From an uncultured Mycoplasmatota bacterium (GTDB lineage Bacteria > Bacillota_I > Bacilli_A > RF39 > UBA660): a stretch of DNA of 25,893 bases. Under the pieces are notes generated by a model that saw nothing but the letters and a program-made list of their open reading frames with translations, was not told the DNA's origin and searched no databases. This document shows, piece by piece, positions 7,405 through 14,221 of the stretch. The number at the start of each line of letters is the position of its first letter. The stretch's first letter is position 1. The stretch covers positions 1 through 25,893 of the forward strand of contig URYZ01000009.1 in the NCBI GenBank assembly GCA_900552235.1. The letters are read 5' to 3'. Made by a program: the position numbers and the translations under genes.

Positions 7405-9264
7405 ATGAAAAATTTTATAAAATTTTTAAAAACGGATATTAAAATAATAAATAGTTATTTTTTACTTGCAGTTATTTTTATAATTTTAATTAGTATAGGA
7501 TATTCAAGTTATGCATTATTTAGTTTTACAAAAACAAGTACTAATGTAATTGAAGGAACAATTGGAGAATTAAAGAAAAATATAGATACCTCAGGAGCAA
7601 ATGCTCCAGTATTAGCAAGTAATATGATACCAGTATATTATGATGAAACAAATAGTGTATGGAAAAAATCAGATGTAAGTAATATGGATAAAACTAATCC
7701 ATGGTATAGTTATAATTCAACAGGAGAATATAAAGGAATGTGGGCAAATGCGGTAACAGTAACAGCAACAAATAGAACAACTTACTTAAATGCAGCACCA
7801 GGAACAACAATACCAATGACAGATATAAATACAATGTGGGTATGGATACCAAGATTTAATGCTGTAACCCCAAGTAATTATAATGGAGGGACACAGGCAA
7901 AACCTAATGCGATAGATGTAACATTTGTAAAACAAAATGAAACAGCAATAGATGCCTTTACTTTCGGAACTAAACAGTTAAGTGGTTTGTGGTATGGAAA
8001 ATTTGAAATAGGAGGAACGCTAGCAAGTCCCTGTACTAATGAAACATGTAATGTAAGTAATATAGTAGTAAAACCAAATGTATCATCATTAAGAAGTCAA
8101 AAAGTAAGTAGTTTCTTCTTTGCAAGTAGAAGTATGGAACAAGCAGGAAATAGTTTTGGATTTGTTTCAAGTGAAGTAGATACACATATGAGTAAAAATA
8201 ATGAATGGGGAGCAGTAGCTTACCTTACTCAAAGTATATATGGAAGATGTACAAGTAGTACATCATGCACTGAAGTATATATAAATAATAGTGAAGGATA
8301 TTATACAGGAAGAAGTGGAAACACACCAAGTGATTCTAATTATACAAATGCTGGAACATATGAATATAACCAAAATAAAGTAGAGTCAACACTTGTTGAA
8401 GGAACAGGAACAAATATAACCCCAAAAATAACGAATGATACAACATATCCATGGGCAAATAATAATGGGGTTTATTCAAGTGGAAATAAAGGAAAAGGTA
8501 GTACAACCTCAACATTAACATATACATTTACATTAACAGATAAAGGTGTAGTGTCATTTGATTATTCAGTATCAAGTGAAAATAATTATGATAAAATGAA
8601 ATATACAATAAATAAAGATTCAACAACTATTATAACAGGAACAGAAATAAGTGGAACATCAAGAGGAACAACTGAATCATCATTACAATACGAAAATAAA
8701 GTTCATGTGTTAGAAAAAGGTACATATACACTTGTTTTCACATATTCAAAAGATAGTAGTGTGAATACAGGTTTAGACAAAGGATATGTAAAAAATGTAA
8801 AAGTATTAAATGGAGTACAAACAATAGATAAAGTTTTACCAGGAGGACAAAATGCCTCAACCACGGGAACAATATATGGAATATATGATATGAGTGGTGG
8901 TGCGGGGGAATATGTCATGGGAGTACTTGCAGATACAAATGGAAAACCAAGATCAGGATATAATTCATCATCCAACTCAGGATTTACAGGAATGCTTTAT
9001 GAGGGAACAACATATACAGGAGTTTCTTTCCCAGATAGTAAATATTATAATTTATATACAGGATCATCTTATACAGGACATGCCTTAACAGAAACAGCAA
9101 GATGGTATAGTGATACCTTTGGTTCCGTTGGTACGAATGCCCCATGGTTCATACGAAGCGGGAACCATTTCAATAGTATGAACGCAGGAGTGTTTTTCAA
9201 CAACAGCGCCAATGGTGGTTCGTTCTCTATCGCCTCTTCGCGTCTTGTAATTTCCAATGAATAG
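7405..9264 (+). CDS. Membrane-anchored surface protein with FGE/C-type-lectin-like C-terminus; candidate DGR target
   Basis: A 619-aa protein with an N-terminal membrane or signal segment (about 15-40) ending in an SYALFSF-like motif, then a Ser/Thr/Asn-rich extracellular part. Residues about 85-300 and 474-619 resemble the split halves of a formylglycine-generating-enzyme/lectin fold (MWVWIPRF, GLWYGKFEIGG, GIYDMSGGAGEYVMG). An extra strand-rich domain occupies about 310-473. The last 38 residues (WFIRSGNHFN onward, from Trp581) match the layout of DGR variable regions: an Arg-x-Gly-rich start, NAGVF in the middle and SSRLV at the end. That part of the gene has a G+C content near 49 percent by hand count of 9121-9240, against 33 percent for 9001-9120. 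GAGGTG precedes the ATG. The promoter holds a G8 run. The ligand is unknown. Confidence 0.85.
   Translation: MKNFIKFLKTDIKIINSYFLLAVIFIILISIGYSSYALFSFTKTSTNVIEGTIGELKKNIDTSGANAPVLASNMIPVYYDETNSVWKKSDVSNMDKTNPWYSYNSTGEYKGMWANAVTVTATNRTTYLNAAPGTTIPMTDINTMWVWIPRFNAVTPSNYNGGTQAKPNAIDVTFVKQNETAIDAFTFGTKQLSGLWYGKFEIGGTLASPCTNETCNVSNIVVKPNVSSLRSQKVSSFFFASRSMEQAGNSFGFVSSEVDTHMSKNNEWGAVAYLTQSIYGRCTSSTSCTEVYINNSEGYYTGRSGNTPSDSNYTNAGTYEYNQNKVESTLVEGTGTNITPKITNDTTYPWANNNGVYSSGNKGKGSTTSTLTYTFTLTDKGVVSFDYSVSSENNYDKMKYTINKDSTTIITGTEISGTSRGTTESSLQYENKVHVLEKGTYTLVFTYSKDSSVNTGLDKGYVKNVKVLNGVQTIDKVLPGGQNASTTGTIYGIYDMSGGAGEYVMGVLADTNGKPRSGYNSSSNSGFTGMLYEGTTYTGVSFPDSKYYNLYTGSSYTGHALTETARWYSDTFGSVGTNAPWFIRSGNHFNSMNAGVFFNNSANGGSFSIASSRLVISNE
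9121..9253 (+). other. Candidate DGR variable region
   Basis: The segment encoding residues 573-615 of the surface protein. Its base composition and codon use depart sharply from the rest of the gene: many codons end in C (AAC, AGC, GCC, TTC, ATC), which are rare elsewhere here. This fits a segment copied from an adenine-rich NNC/NNT template with substitutions. No template copy is seen in the window, so the assignment is by position, composition and motif only. Confidence 0.6.
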
Positions 9265-9288
9265 CCCTACAGGGGTATTTATTGGAAA
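9251..9288 (+). other. Long hairpin spanning the stop codon, DGR-type position
   Basis: The stem runs from TTTCCAAT (9251-9258) through the TAG stop to ATTGGAAA (9281-9288), closing on CCC-TACA-GGG with a four-base loop at 9268-9271. There are 16 Watson-Crick pairs, one G-T and one G-G mismatch. No T run follows in the plus direction (A residues do), so it is a poor terminator. Hairpins with short stems and tetraloops just after the variable region are required for retrohoming in studied DGRs. Confidence 0.65.
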
Positions 9289-9358
9289 AAAACTAAAAAA
9301 CCCGAAATGAAAGAGGTAGAAATTAAATAAATTTATGAAATAATGATAGAAAGTGATA

Positions 9359-9399
9359 CTTCAAAAACTTAAGTGATTAATGCACGAAAGTTTTTGAAG
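9359..9399. repeat. 12-bp inverted repeat
   Basis: Arms CTTCAAAAACTT (9359-9370) and AAGTTTTTGAAG (9388-9399) around a 17-nt loop, followed by A7 and T6 runs. It lies in the non-coding stretch after the surface gene. It may be that gene's terminator, though no T run follows immediately. Confidence 0.5.
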
Positions 9400-9430
9400 A
9401 AAAAAATTTTTGAAGATTAAGAAGTTTTAG

Positions 9431-9702
9431 ATGAAATTAAAGAATTTTTATTTGGATATAAAAAGTAATAATAAAGATTTAATTGTATTGGTAAAGTATG
9501 GTAATTTTTATAAGTGTTTTGAAGATGATTCTTATATAATTAATTATTTACTTAATTATAAAATAAATAATAAAAACTCTCTTGGCTTTTAAAGTTAATG
9601 CTATAAATAAGATGGGATTTATATAAAAAAAATAAAATTTATATACTTTGTAAGTGTTTAGATAAAATAATACTTGAAAAGTTAAATTTAGTCTTAAGAT
9701 GA
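9431..9702 (+). pseudogene. Decayed MutS-domain-I-like small ORF
   Basis: An ATG at 9431 opens 53 codons containing KYGNFYKCFEDDSYIINYLL, which resembles the start of MutS domain I (YGDFYE-type motif followed by an acidic helix). The frame ends at TAA 9590. One base later, the +1 frame continues with KVNAINKMGFI, and a third frame then gives a helix-like end (CLDKIILEKLNL) up to a TGA at 9700. This suggests a gene of roughly 85-90 codons broken by at least two frameshifts. A good terminator sits at its end, supporting a former gene. Small ORFs of this type occur near retroelement and surface-protein genes in gut Firmicutes (from memory, not checked). No clear Shine-Dalgarno is seen. Confidence 0.5.
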
Positions 9703-9723
9703 ATTTTAATAATTCATCTTTTT
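9696..9723 (+). terminator. Terminator at the end of the decayed ORF
   Basis: Arms AAGATGAATT (9696-9705) and AATTCATCTT (9711-9720) are perfect complements with a 5-nt loop, followed by TTT. It overlaps the last stop codon of the broken ORF. Confidence 0.6.
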
Positions 9724-9805
9724 AAGTAGTTGAAATGTCAAAATTAGTCATTTGCAAAGTATTTTTATATATGTTAATGTATTTTGCAAAAGTTTTATGT
9801 AAATG

Positions 9806-9832
9806 TTCAAGGTTGCAATTTGCAACCTTGAA
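9806..9832. repeat. Palindromic repeat, copy 1
   Basis: Arms TTCAAGGTTGCA and TGCAACCTTGAA with ATT between: a perfect 12-bp inverted repeat. First of six related elements. Confidence 0.9.
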
Positions 9833-9850
9833 AAGCAAAGGTTAGTAATT

Positions 9851-9887
9851 TAATGTTCAAGATCACAATTTGTGATCTTGAACATTA
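9851..9887. repeat. Palindromic repeat, copy 2
   Basis: Arms of 17 bp (TAATGTTCAAGATCACA and its exact complement) around ATT. It shares the TTCAAG end with copy 1 but has GATCACA in place of GGTTGCA, changed on both arms. Start of the first 91-bp direct repeat. Confidence 0.9.
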
Positions 9888-9946
9888 GAATGTGTTTTGT
9901 GGTGTCATGTAAGATAAAAATACACAAAAAAAGATAAAAAAGTGTA
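9856..9946 (+). repeat. 91-bp direct repeat, copy A
   Basis: Begins with palindrome copy 2 and continues through ACATTAGAATGTGTTTTGT and an A-rich stretch to AAGTGTA. It matches 10074-10164 over the same 91-base length without gaps, with about nine differences by eye. Confidence 0.85.
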
Positions 9947-10025
9947 GACTTATGGTATTAAATACACACTATTTTTAAAAATAATGTATATATTTTGACT
10001 TTAATAAAGTTTTTTAAGTAAATCT

Positions 10026-10052
10026 TTTAAGATCACAATTTGTGATCTTAAA
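10026..10052. repeat. Palindromic repeat, copy 3
   Basis: Arms TTTAAGATCACA and TGTGATCTTAAA around ATT; perfect 12 bp. It combines the TTTAAG end with the GATCACA core. Confidence 0.9.
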
Positions 10053-10073
10053 CGAAGTATTAATAAAAGTATC

Positions 10074-10100
10074 TTCAAGATTGCAATTTGTGATTTTGAA
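10074..10100. repeat. Palindromic repeat, copy 4 (imperfect)
   Basis: Arms TTCAAGATTGCA and TGTGATTTTGAA around ATT. Three positions pair only as G-T, so the plus-strand RNA could still fold fully. It looks like a mixture of the two core types. Confidence 0.75.
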
Positions 10101-10164
10101 CATTAGAATGTGTTTTGTAGTGTCATATAAGATAAAAACACATAAAAAAGTATAAAAAAGTGTA
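10074..10164 (+). repeat. 91-bp direct repeat, copy B
   Basis: Second copy of the unit at 9856-9946, beginning with palindrome copy 4. Most differences from copy A are transitions. Confidence 0.85.
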
Positions 10165-10193
10165 CATATTTCTTAAATTAATCAAGGTAAATG

Positions 10194-10220
10194 TTTAAGG
10201 TTGCAAATTGCAACCTTAAA
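10194..10220. repeat. Palindromic repeat, copy 5
   Basis: Arms TTTAAGGTTGCA and TGCAACCTTAAA around AAT; perfect 12 bp. It combines the TTTAAG end with the GGTTGCA core. Confidence 0.9.
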
Positions 10221-10236
10221 AAATAATAATTTAATT

Positions 10237-10269
10237 ATGTTTAAGATCGCAAATTGCAACCTTAAACAT
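10237..10269. repeat. Palindromic repeat, copy 6 (imperfect)
   Basis: 15-bp arms from ATGTTTAAGATCGCA to TGCAACCTTAAACAT around AAT, with two mismatches that become G-T pairs only on the minus strand. It ends about 60 bp before the nuclease start codon. Confidence 0.75.
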
Positions 10270-10283
10270 TATATTTATTTTTC

Positions 10284-10312
10284 TTGATAAAAATATTTTA
10301 TTATATTAAAAT
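10284..10312 (+). promoter_or_regulatory. Possible promoter of the nuclease gene
   Basis: TTGATA (10284-10289), 17 bp, then TAAAAT (10307-10312). Transcription would begin just before the Shine-Dalgarno, giving a very short leader. The match is fair, not strong. Confidence 0.4.
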
Positions 10313-10329
10313 TATACTTGAGGTATGAT

Positions 10330-11046
10330 ATGAAAAAGAAAAATGGTGTGGTTATATTTCCTATTTTAATTATTATGATATTTTCATGTCTAGGGTTAAA
10401 TGGGAATGAAGATATAAGAAATTATTTTTATGGCTTAATTAATAAGAGTAATATTAGTTATAATATAGATGATATACCAGATTATAATGGAAAGCCTTAT
10501 GTTTATATAAATAACAATATTCCATATTTTACTGAAGAAGAGTATACTACTAAAGTTTTTGAAAAATATAGTAACTTAGATTATCTTAAAAGAGCAGGGA
10601 CTGCTTATTCTTGTATTGGAAAAGAGTTAATGCCTAAAGAAGATAGAACTTCAATTGGAATGATTAAACCGTCTGGATGGCATACTGTTAAATATGATAT
10701 TGTAGACGGAAAATATTTGTATAATAGGTGCCATTTAATTGGATATCAGTTAACTGGTGAAAATGCTAATGAAAAGAATTTAATAACATGTACAAGATAT
10801 ATGAATACTTCTTCAATGTTAATTTTTGAAAATAAAGTTAGTAAGTATATAAAAGAAACTTCTAATCATGTTTTATATAGAGTAACTCCCATATATAAAG
10901 GTAGTAACTTATTAGCAACAGGAGTATTAATCGAAGCTTATTCAGTGGAAGATAATGGTAAAGGAATAAAGTTTAATGTTTTTATATATAATGTACAAGA
11001 AGGTATAGAAATAGATTATGAAACAGGAGATAGTAAATTAAAATAA
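10330..11046 (+). CDS. Secreted DNA/RNA non-specific endonuclease
   Basis: A 238-aa beta-beta-alpha-metal nuclease of the EndA/NUC1 type, likely exported and degrading nucleic acid outside the cell. Residues 6-20 form a hydrophobic signal or anchor segment ending near Cys20. The active-site motif is YNRCHLIGYQLTG (catalytic His135, counterpart of DRGH in EndA), followed by NEKNLITCTRYMN containing the metal-binding Asn (about 150). I place the start at ATG 10330 because GAGGT at 10320-10324 is its Shine-Dalgarno; a TTG at 10318 is in frame but lies within that site. The RxH core has Cys where the family commonly has Gly, an acceptable change. The gene follows the palindrome cluster and ends in its own terminator. 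Confidence 0.85.
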   Translation: MKKKNGVVIFPILIIMIFSCLGLNGNEDIRNYFYGLINKSNISYNIDDIPDYNGKPYVYINNNIPYFTEEEYTTKVFEKYSNLDYLKRAGTAYSCIGKELMPKEDRTSIGMIKPSGWHTVKYDIVDGKYLYNRCHLIGYQLTGENANEKNLITCTRYMNTSSMLIFENKVSKYIKETSNHVLYRVTPIYKGSNLLATGVLIEAYSVEDNGKGIKFNVFIYNVQEGIEIDYETGDSKLK

Positions 11047-11060
11047 ATTTACTATTTTTT
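11030..11060 (+). terminator. Terminator overlapping the nuclease stop codon
   Basis: Arms ATAGTAAATT (11030-11039) and AATTTACTAT (11046-11055) with loop AAAATA, followed by TTTTT. The stem includes the last codons of the nuclease gene. Confidence 0.8.
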
Positions 11061-11064
11061 GGTG

Positions 11065-11094
11065 TTGACAATTGAATGATTATTCAACTATAAT
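11065..11094 (+). promoter_or_regulatory. Metal-responsive promoter with ArsR/CadC operator in the spacer
   Basis: TTGACA (11065-11070) and TATAAT (11089-11094) with 18-bp spacing. The spacer holds the inverted repeat TTGAATGATTATTCAA (11072-11087), which matches the TGAA/TTCA-type operators of CadC, CzrA and SmtB. Repressor bound here would block polymerase directly and release it when metal binds. Confidence 0.85.
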
Positions 11095-11130
11095 TATATT
11101 GACTTAAAAAATATATGTGGAGGAATAAAT

Positions 11131-11493
11131 ATGAGTAAAAATGAATTTATATGTGATTGTAATATTATTCATGAAGATAGTGTTAAATTTGCCAAGAGTA
11201 AAATGCCTAATGATGAAATATTTTATAAACTTGCAGATTTTTATAAATTAATCGGGGATACAACAAGATGTAAAATATTATTTGTTATTGATTCTCATGA
11301 AATGTGTGTATGTGATATTGCTAATGCTTTATCAATGACAAAATCATCTATTTCTCATCAACTTAGTACTTTAAGAAGAAGTGGTATTGTTAAATGTAAA
11401 AAAGTTGGTAAAGAAGTTTATTATACTTTAGATGATGACCATGTAAGAAAAGTATTTGAAATAGGATTAGAACATATAAATCATAAATTATAG
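11131..11493 (+). CDS. cadC: CadC/SmtB-type metal-sensing ArsR-family repressor
   Basis: A 120-aa winged-helix dimer expected to repress its own promoter and the following ATPase until Cd, Pb or Zn binds. Both metal sites of CadC can be seen. The alpha3N thiolate site has N-terminal Cys8 and Cys10 plus Cys59 and Cys61 in MCVCDIANAL. The alpha5 site has Asp102, His104, His115 and His118 near the C-terminus. The recognition helix is TKSSISHQLSTLRRSGIV (about 70-87). GGAGGAA lies 8 bases before the ATG. It forms an operon with the ATPase 12 bp downstream. The exact metal preference is inferred; a CzrA-like Zn sensor is the alternative. Confidence 0.9.
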   Translation: MSKNEFICDCNIIHEDSVKFAKSKMPNDEIFYKLADFYKLIGDTTRCKILFVIDSHEMCVCDIANALSMTKSSISHQLSTLRRSGIVKCKKVGKEVYYTLDDDHVRKVFEIGLEHINHKL

Positions 11494-11505
11494 AAAGGAA
11501 AGATT

Positions 11506-13536
11506 ATGAAAAAATATAAATATAATATAAATAATCTAGACTGTGCTAACTGTGCTAGAGAACTTGAAGAAAGTTTAAATAAAAATAAAAATTTTAAAAA
11601 TGTTGTTGTTAATTTTAATACTTCTAAATTGATTTATGAATCAGAAAAAGATTTTACAATAAAAGAATTAAATGATCTTGTTAAAAAAATTGAACCTGAT
11701 TCTTATATAACAAAAGAGGAAGTTAATGTTAAAAAAGAATATCATTTATCTATTTTAATTTTAGGTATAGTTATTTGTTTACTTGGATACTTTTTAAAGA
11801 TTAATGATAATGTAAAATTGGTTTTATATATAATATCTTATGTTTTACTTCTTTACAGAACATTTCTAAATTCAATTAAATTATTAATAAAAAGTAAAAC
11901 AATAAATGAAAACTTACTTATAACAATATCTTGTCTTGGAGCATTTTTTACAAATAATGTTCTTGAGGGAGCAATGGTTATTTCATTATATACAATTGGT
12001 AAAATACTTGAAGAAAAAGCTATTAATAATTCAAGAAAAAACATTAAAGATTTACTTGATATAAAACAAAGCTATGCTAATTTAAAAAAAGGTAATACAA
12101 CATCTAAAATAGATGTTGAAGATATAAAAATAAATGATTTACTTATCGTTAAAAAAGGAGAAAGAATACCAGTTGATGGAGTTATAGTTAAAGGAAGTAC
12201 TTATCTTGATATGTCTTCTTTAACTGGAGAAAGTGCTTTTGTTCCTGTTAGTGAAAAAAGCAATGTTTTATCCGGTAGCATTAATGTTTCAGATGTAATA
12301 ACAATAAAGGCTACTTCATTATTTGAAGACTCAACAGTTAATAAAATAATCGAACTTTTAGAAAACGCTACAGATAAAAAAACAAAAACAGAAACAATAA
12401 TTTCAAAATTTAGTAAAATTTATACACCTATTATTCTATTATTAGCTATTTTAGTTATTGTTTTACTACCTTTATTATTTAATGTATCACAAAATGATGC
12501 TTTATATCGTGGCTTAACATTCTTAGTAATATCATGTCCATGTGCTATTGCTATATCTATTCCTTTATCATATTTTACAGGTATTGGGGTGGCTAGTAAA
12601 AAAGGTATTTTAATAAAAGGAAGTAATTACTTAGATAATTTAAGTAATACAACAAGTATTATCTTTGATAAAACAGGAACTTTAACTTCAGGAGATTTTA
12701 AAGTTACTGATATTGTAATTACTGATAAATCTTATACTAAAGATGAAATAATAGATATAATGGTAAAAGGAGAAAGCTTTTCTAATCATCCAATTGCTAA
12801 ATCAATAACTAATTTAAAAAATGGTAAGATTATAGCAAAAGATGTAAAGGATTTTAAAGAATTAGAAGGAAAAGGAATATCATTTAAAATTAATGATGAT
12901 TTTATAACTATTGGAAATAAAACGTTATGTAATTGCCATAAAGATGGACTACTTCATTTAAATATTAATAATAAACATGTTGCATCCATTTATATAAGTG
13001 ATGGTATTAAAGATAATGCTTCTAAAACAATTGAAAAGTTGAAAAAATATAAAATAAAAACATTTATGTTTACTGGAGATAAAAAAGAAGTTGCTTTAGA
13101 TATTGGAAACAAACTAAAAATTGATGAAATAAAATATGAAATGCTCCCAAAAGATAAATATGAAAGTTATGAAGAAGTAGCTAAAGATAATAAAATAACA
13201 ATGTTCATTGGAGATGGTGTTAACGATGCACCAGTTTTGAAAAGAGCAGATATAGGAATATCTATGGGAAATGTTGGTAGTGAAGTTGCTATTGAAGCAA
13301 GTGATATTGTTATTATGAATGATGAGATAGATAAAATACCTCTTGCAATAGATATATCAAAATATACAAAATATATTATTAAACAAAATTTAGTCTTTGC
13401 TATAACAGTAAAATTATTAATTCTTTCCTTAAGCTTATTTGGCTATGCTAATATGTGGCTTGCTGTATTTGCTGATACAGGAGTAACATTACTTACAATT
13501 TTAAATACCTTAAGAATAATAAAAAAATATAAATAA
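11506..13536 (+). CDS. cadA: Zn/Cd/Pb-exporting P1B-type ATPase
   Basis: ATP-driven metal efflux pump in the cytoplasmic membrane, 676 aa. An N-terminal heavy-metal-associated domain carries LDCANC (Cys13, Cys16). The actuator loop has TGES at 240-243, the transmembrane metal site has SCPCAI (Cys344-Pro-Cys346), phosphorylation occurs at Asp388 in DKTGTLT, the SNHP motif is at 426-429 and the hinge GDGVND at 569-574. The last membrane helix has GYANMWLAVFADTG with the Asp typical of the P1B-2 (Zn/Cd/Pb) group rather than copper pumps. GAAAGGA precedes the ATG. It is co-transcribed with the CadC-like repressor, which fits metal-induced expression. Confidence 0.93.
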   Translation: MKKYKYNINNLDCANCARELEESLNKNKNFKNVVVNFNTSKLIYESEKDFTIKELNDLVKKIEPDSYITKEEVNVKKEYHLSILILGIVICLLGYFLKINDNVKLVLYIISYVLLLYRTFLNSIKLLIKSKTINENLLITISCLGAFFTNNVLEGAMVISLYTIGKILEEKAINNSRKNIKDLLDIKQSYANLKKGNTTSKIDVEDIKINDLLIVKKGERIPVDGVIVKGSTYLDMSSLTGESAFVPVSEKSNVLSGSINVSDVITIKATSLFEDSTVNKIIELLENATDKKTKTETIISKFSKIYTPIILLLAILVIVLLPLLFNVSQNDALYRGLTFLVISCPCAIAISIPLSYFTGIGVASKKGILIKGSNYLDNLSNTTSIIFDKTGTLTSGDFKVTDIVITDKSYTKDEIIDIMVKGESFSNHPIAKSITNLKNGKIIAKDVKDFKELEGKGISFKINDDFITIGNKTLCNCHKDGLLHLNINNKHVASIYISDGIKDNASKTIEKLKKYKIKTFMFTGDKKEVALDIGNKLKIDEIKYEMLPKDKYESYEEVAKDNKITMFIGDGVNDAPVLKRADIGISMGNVGSEVAIEASDIVIMNDEIDKIPLAIDISKYTKYIIKQNLVFAITVKLLILSLSLFGYANMWLAVFADTGVTLLTILNTLRIIKKYK

Positions 13537-13542
13537 ACATTA

Positions 13543-13581
13543 AAAAACCTCTTACATATTATATATATGAAAGGGGTTTTT
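13543..13581 (+). terminator. Terminator-like hairpin that also holds the cupin gene ribosome binding site
   Basis: Arms AAAAACCTCTT (13543-13553) and AAGGGGTTTTT (13571-13581), 11 pairs including one T-G, with a 17-nt loop. The 3' arm supplies the AAGGGG Shine-Dalgarno and a T5 run, and the start codon follows immediately at 13582. It begins 7 bp after the cadA stop. Confidence 0.7.
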
Positions 13582-14043
13582 ATGAATTATTATAACTATT
13601 ATGATTATTTTACAAGAAATAATGATGAAAATAATATTATAAAAGATTATGGAGATAATCCTTTTGTTATAAATATAAATGATATAACAAAATTAAATAG
13701 AAATTACAGAAGTACATTATGGACTGGTAATAACACTCAAATAACTTTAATGAATATTCCTGTAGGAACTGATGTTGGACTTGAAATACACCCTAAAGTT
13801 GATCAAATATTAGTAATTGTTCAAGGTGTAGGTTTGGTTAACATGGGAAAAGAAAAGGAAAATGTTACTTTTAGTAAACAAGTATATGATGGAAGTATTA
13901 TTGTTGTTCCACAAAACACATGGCATAATATAATAAATATAGGAACAATGCCTTTAAAACTTTATTCAATATACTCACCACCAAACCATAAAAAAGGAAC
14001 TGTTCATAAAACAAAAGCCGATGCTTTAAAAGAAGAATATTAA
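13582..14043 (+). CDS. Cupin-fold protein with Tyr-rich N-terminus
   Basis: A 153-aa single-domain cupin. The metal-site residues are visible as GLEIHPKVDQ (Glu68, His70, Gln75) and NTWHNIINIG (His115) on the usual two cupin motifs. The N-terminus is NYYNYYDYF, a Tyr/Asn-rich lead seen in a Firmicutes family often labelled mannose-6-phosphate isomerase-like. The C-terminus has the family-typical YSPPNHKKGTVHKTKADA. No signal peptide. The start is taken at 13582 because the in-frame ATG at 13567 lies upstream of the only good Shine-Dalgarno (AAGGGG). The substrate is unknown. A shared terminator separates it from the small minus-strand ORF. Confidence 0.85.
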   Translation: MNYYNYYDYFTRNNDENNIIKDYGDNPFVININDITKLNRNYRSTLWTGNNTQITLMNIPVGTDVGLEIHPKVDQILVIVQGVGLVNMGKEKENVTFSKQVYDGSIIVVPQNTWHNIINIGTMPLKLYSIYSPPNHKKGTVHKTKADALKEEY

Positions 14044-14080
14044 AAAACAAATAAACTTTAAAAATTTATTTGTTTTTTTT
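14042..14080. terminator. Bidirectional terminator
   Basis: Perfect 14-bp stem AAAAAACAAATAAA (14042-14055) with TTTATTTGTTTTTT (14065-14078), loop of 9. T runs lie on both strands, so it can end both the cupin gene and the minus-strand small ORF, whose stop codon lies in the stem. Confidence 0.85.
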
Positions 14081-14188
14081 CTTTTTATTTTTAGTATATA
14101 AACTATTAACTATTTTAACTTTAACACCTTTTTCAGTAGTAAACATTTTTCTTACTCCAGCAGGTAATTCTTTTTTATAAACTTTCAT
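14066..14188 (-). CDS. Small basic protein, 40 aa, unknown function
   Basis: A short complete ORF: MKVYKKELPAGVRKMFTTEK, then 20 more residues ending in a Lys/Asn-rich tail (KNKKKKNK). It has a strong Shine-Dalgarno (AAGGAAGG, 7 bases before the ATG), an extended -10 (TGG then TATAAT) about 35 bases upstream, and a terminator at its end, so it has the full set of gene signals despite its size. Charge and length suggest a nucleic-acid-binding or ribosome-associated small protein, but that is only a guess. It is divergent from the glucosaminidase-like gene. Confidence 0.65.
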   Translation of the reverse strand: MKVYKKELPAGVRKMFTTEKGVKVKIVNSLYTKNKKKKNK

Positions 14189-14221
14189 ACTTTTTCCTTC
14201 CTTTACTAATAATATAATGAT

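Noticed and set aside
8336..9257. Four extra open frames within the surface-protein gene
   Set aside because: They overlap a well-supported coding sequence, lack ribosome binding sites and have unnatural composition.
9251..9288. Hairpin after the surface gene as an ordinary terminator
   Set aside because: It is followed by A residues, not T, on the transcribed strand.
9806..10269. CRISPR array
   Set aside because: The repeats are palindromic with irregular spacing (18 to 137 bp), spacers are not uniform, and no cas gene is present.
9286..10329. A DGR template repeat or reverse transcriptase in the intergenic region
   Set aside because: No stretch resembles the variable region and no reverse transcriptase motif is found in any frame.
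13555..13563. SigE/SigK-type -10 (CATATTATA) before the cupin gene, and a similar CATATATTA before the M23 gene
   Set aside because: The pattern is short and AT-rich, the matching -35 is weak or absent, and the spoIIR hairpin lacks it. The hairpin explanation covers all three cases better.
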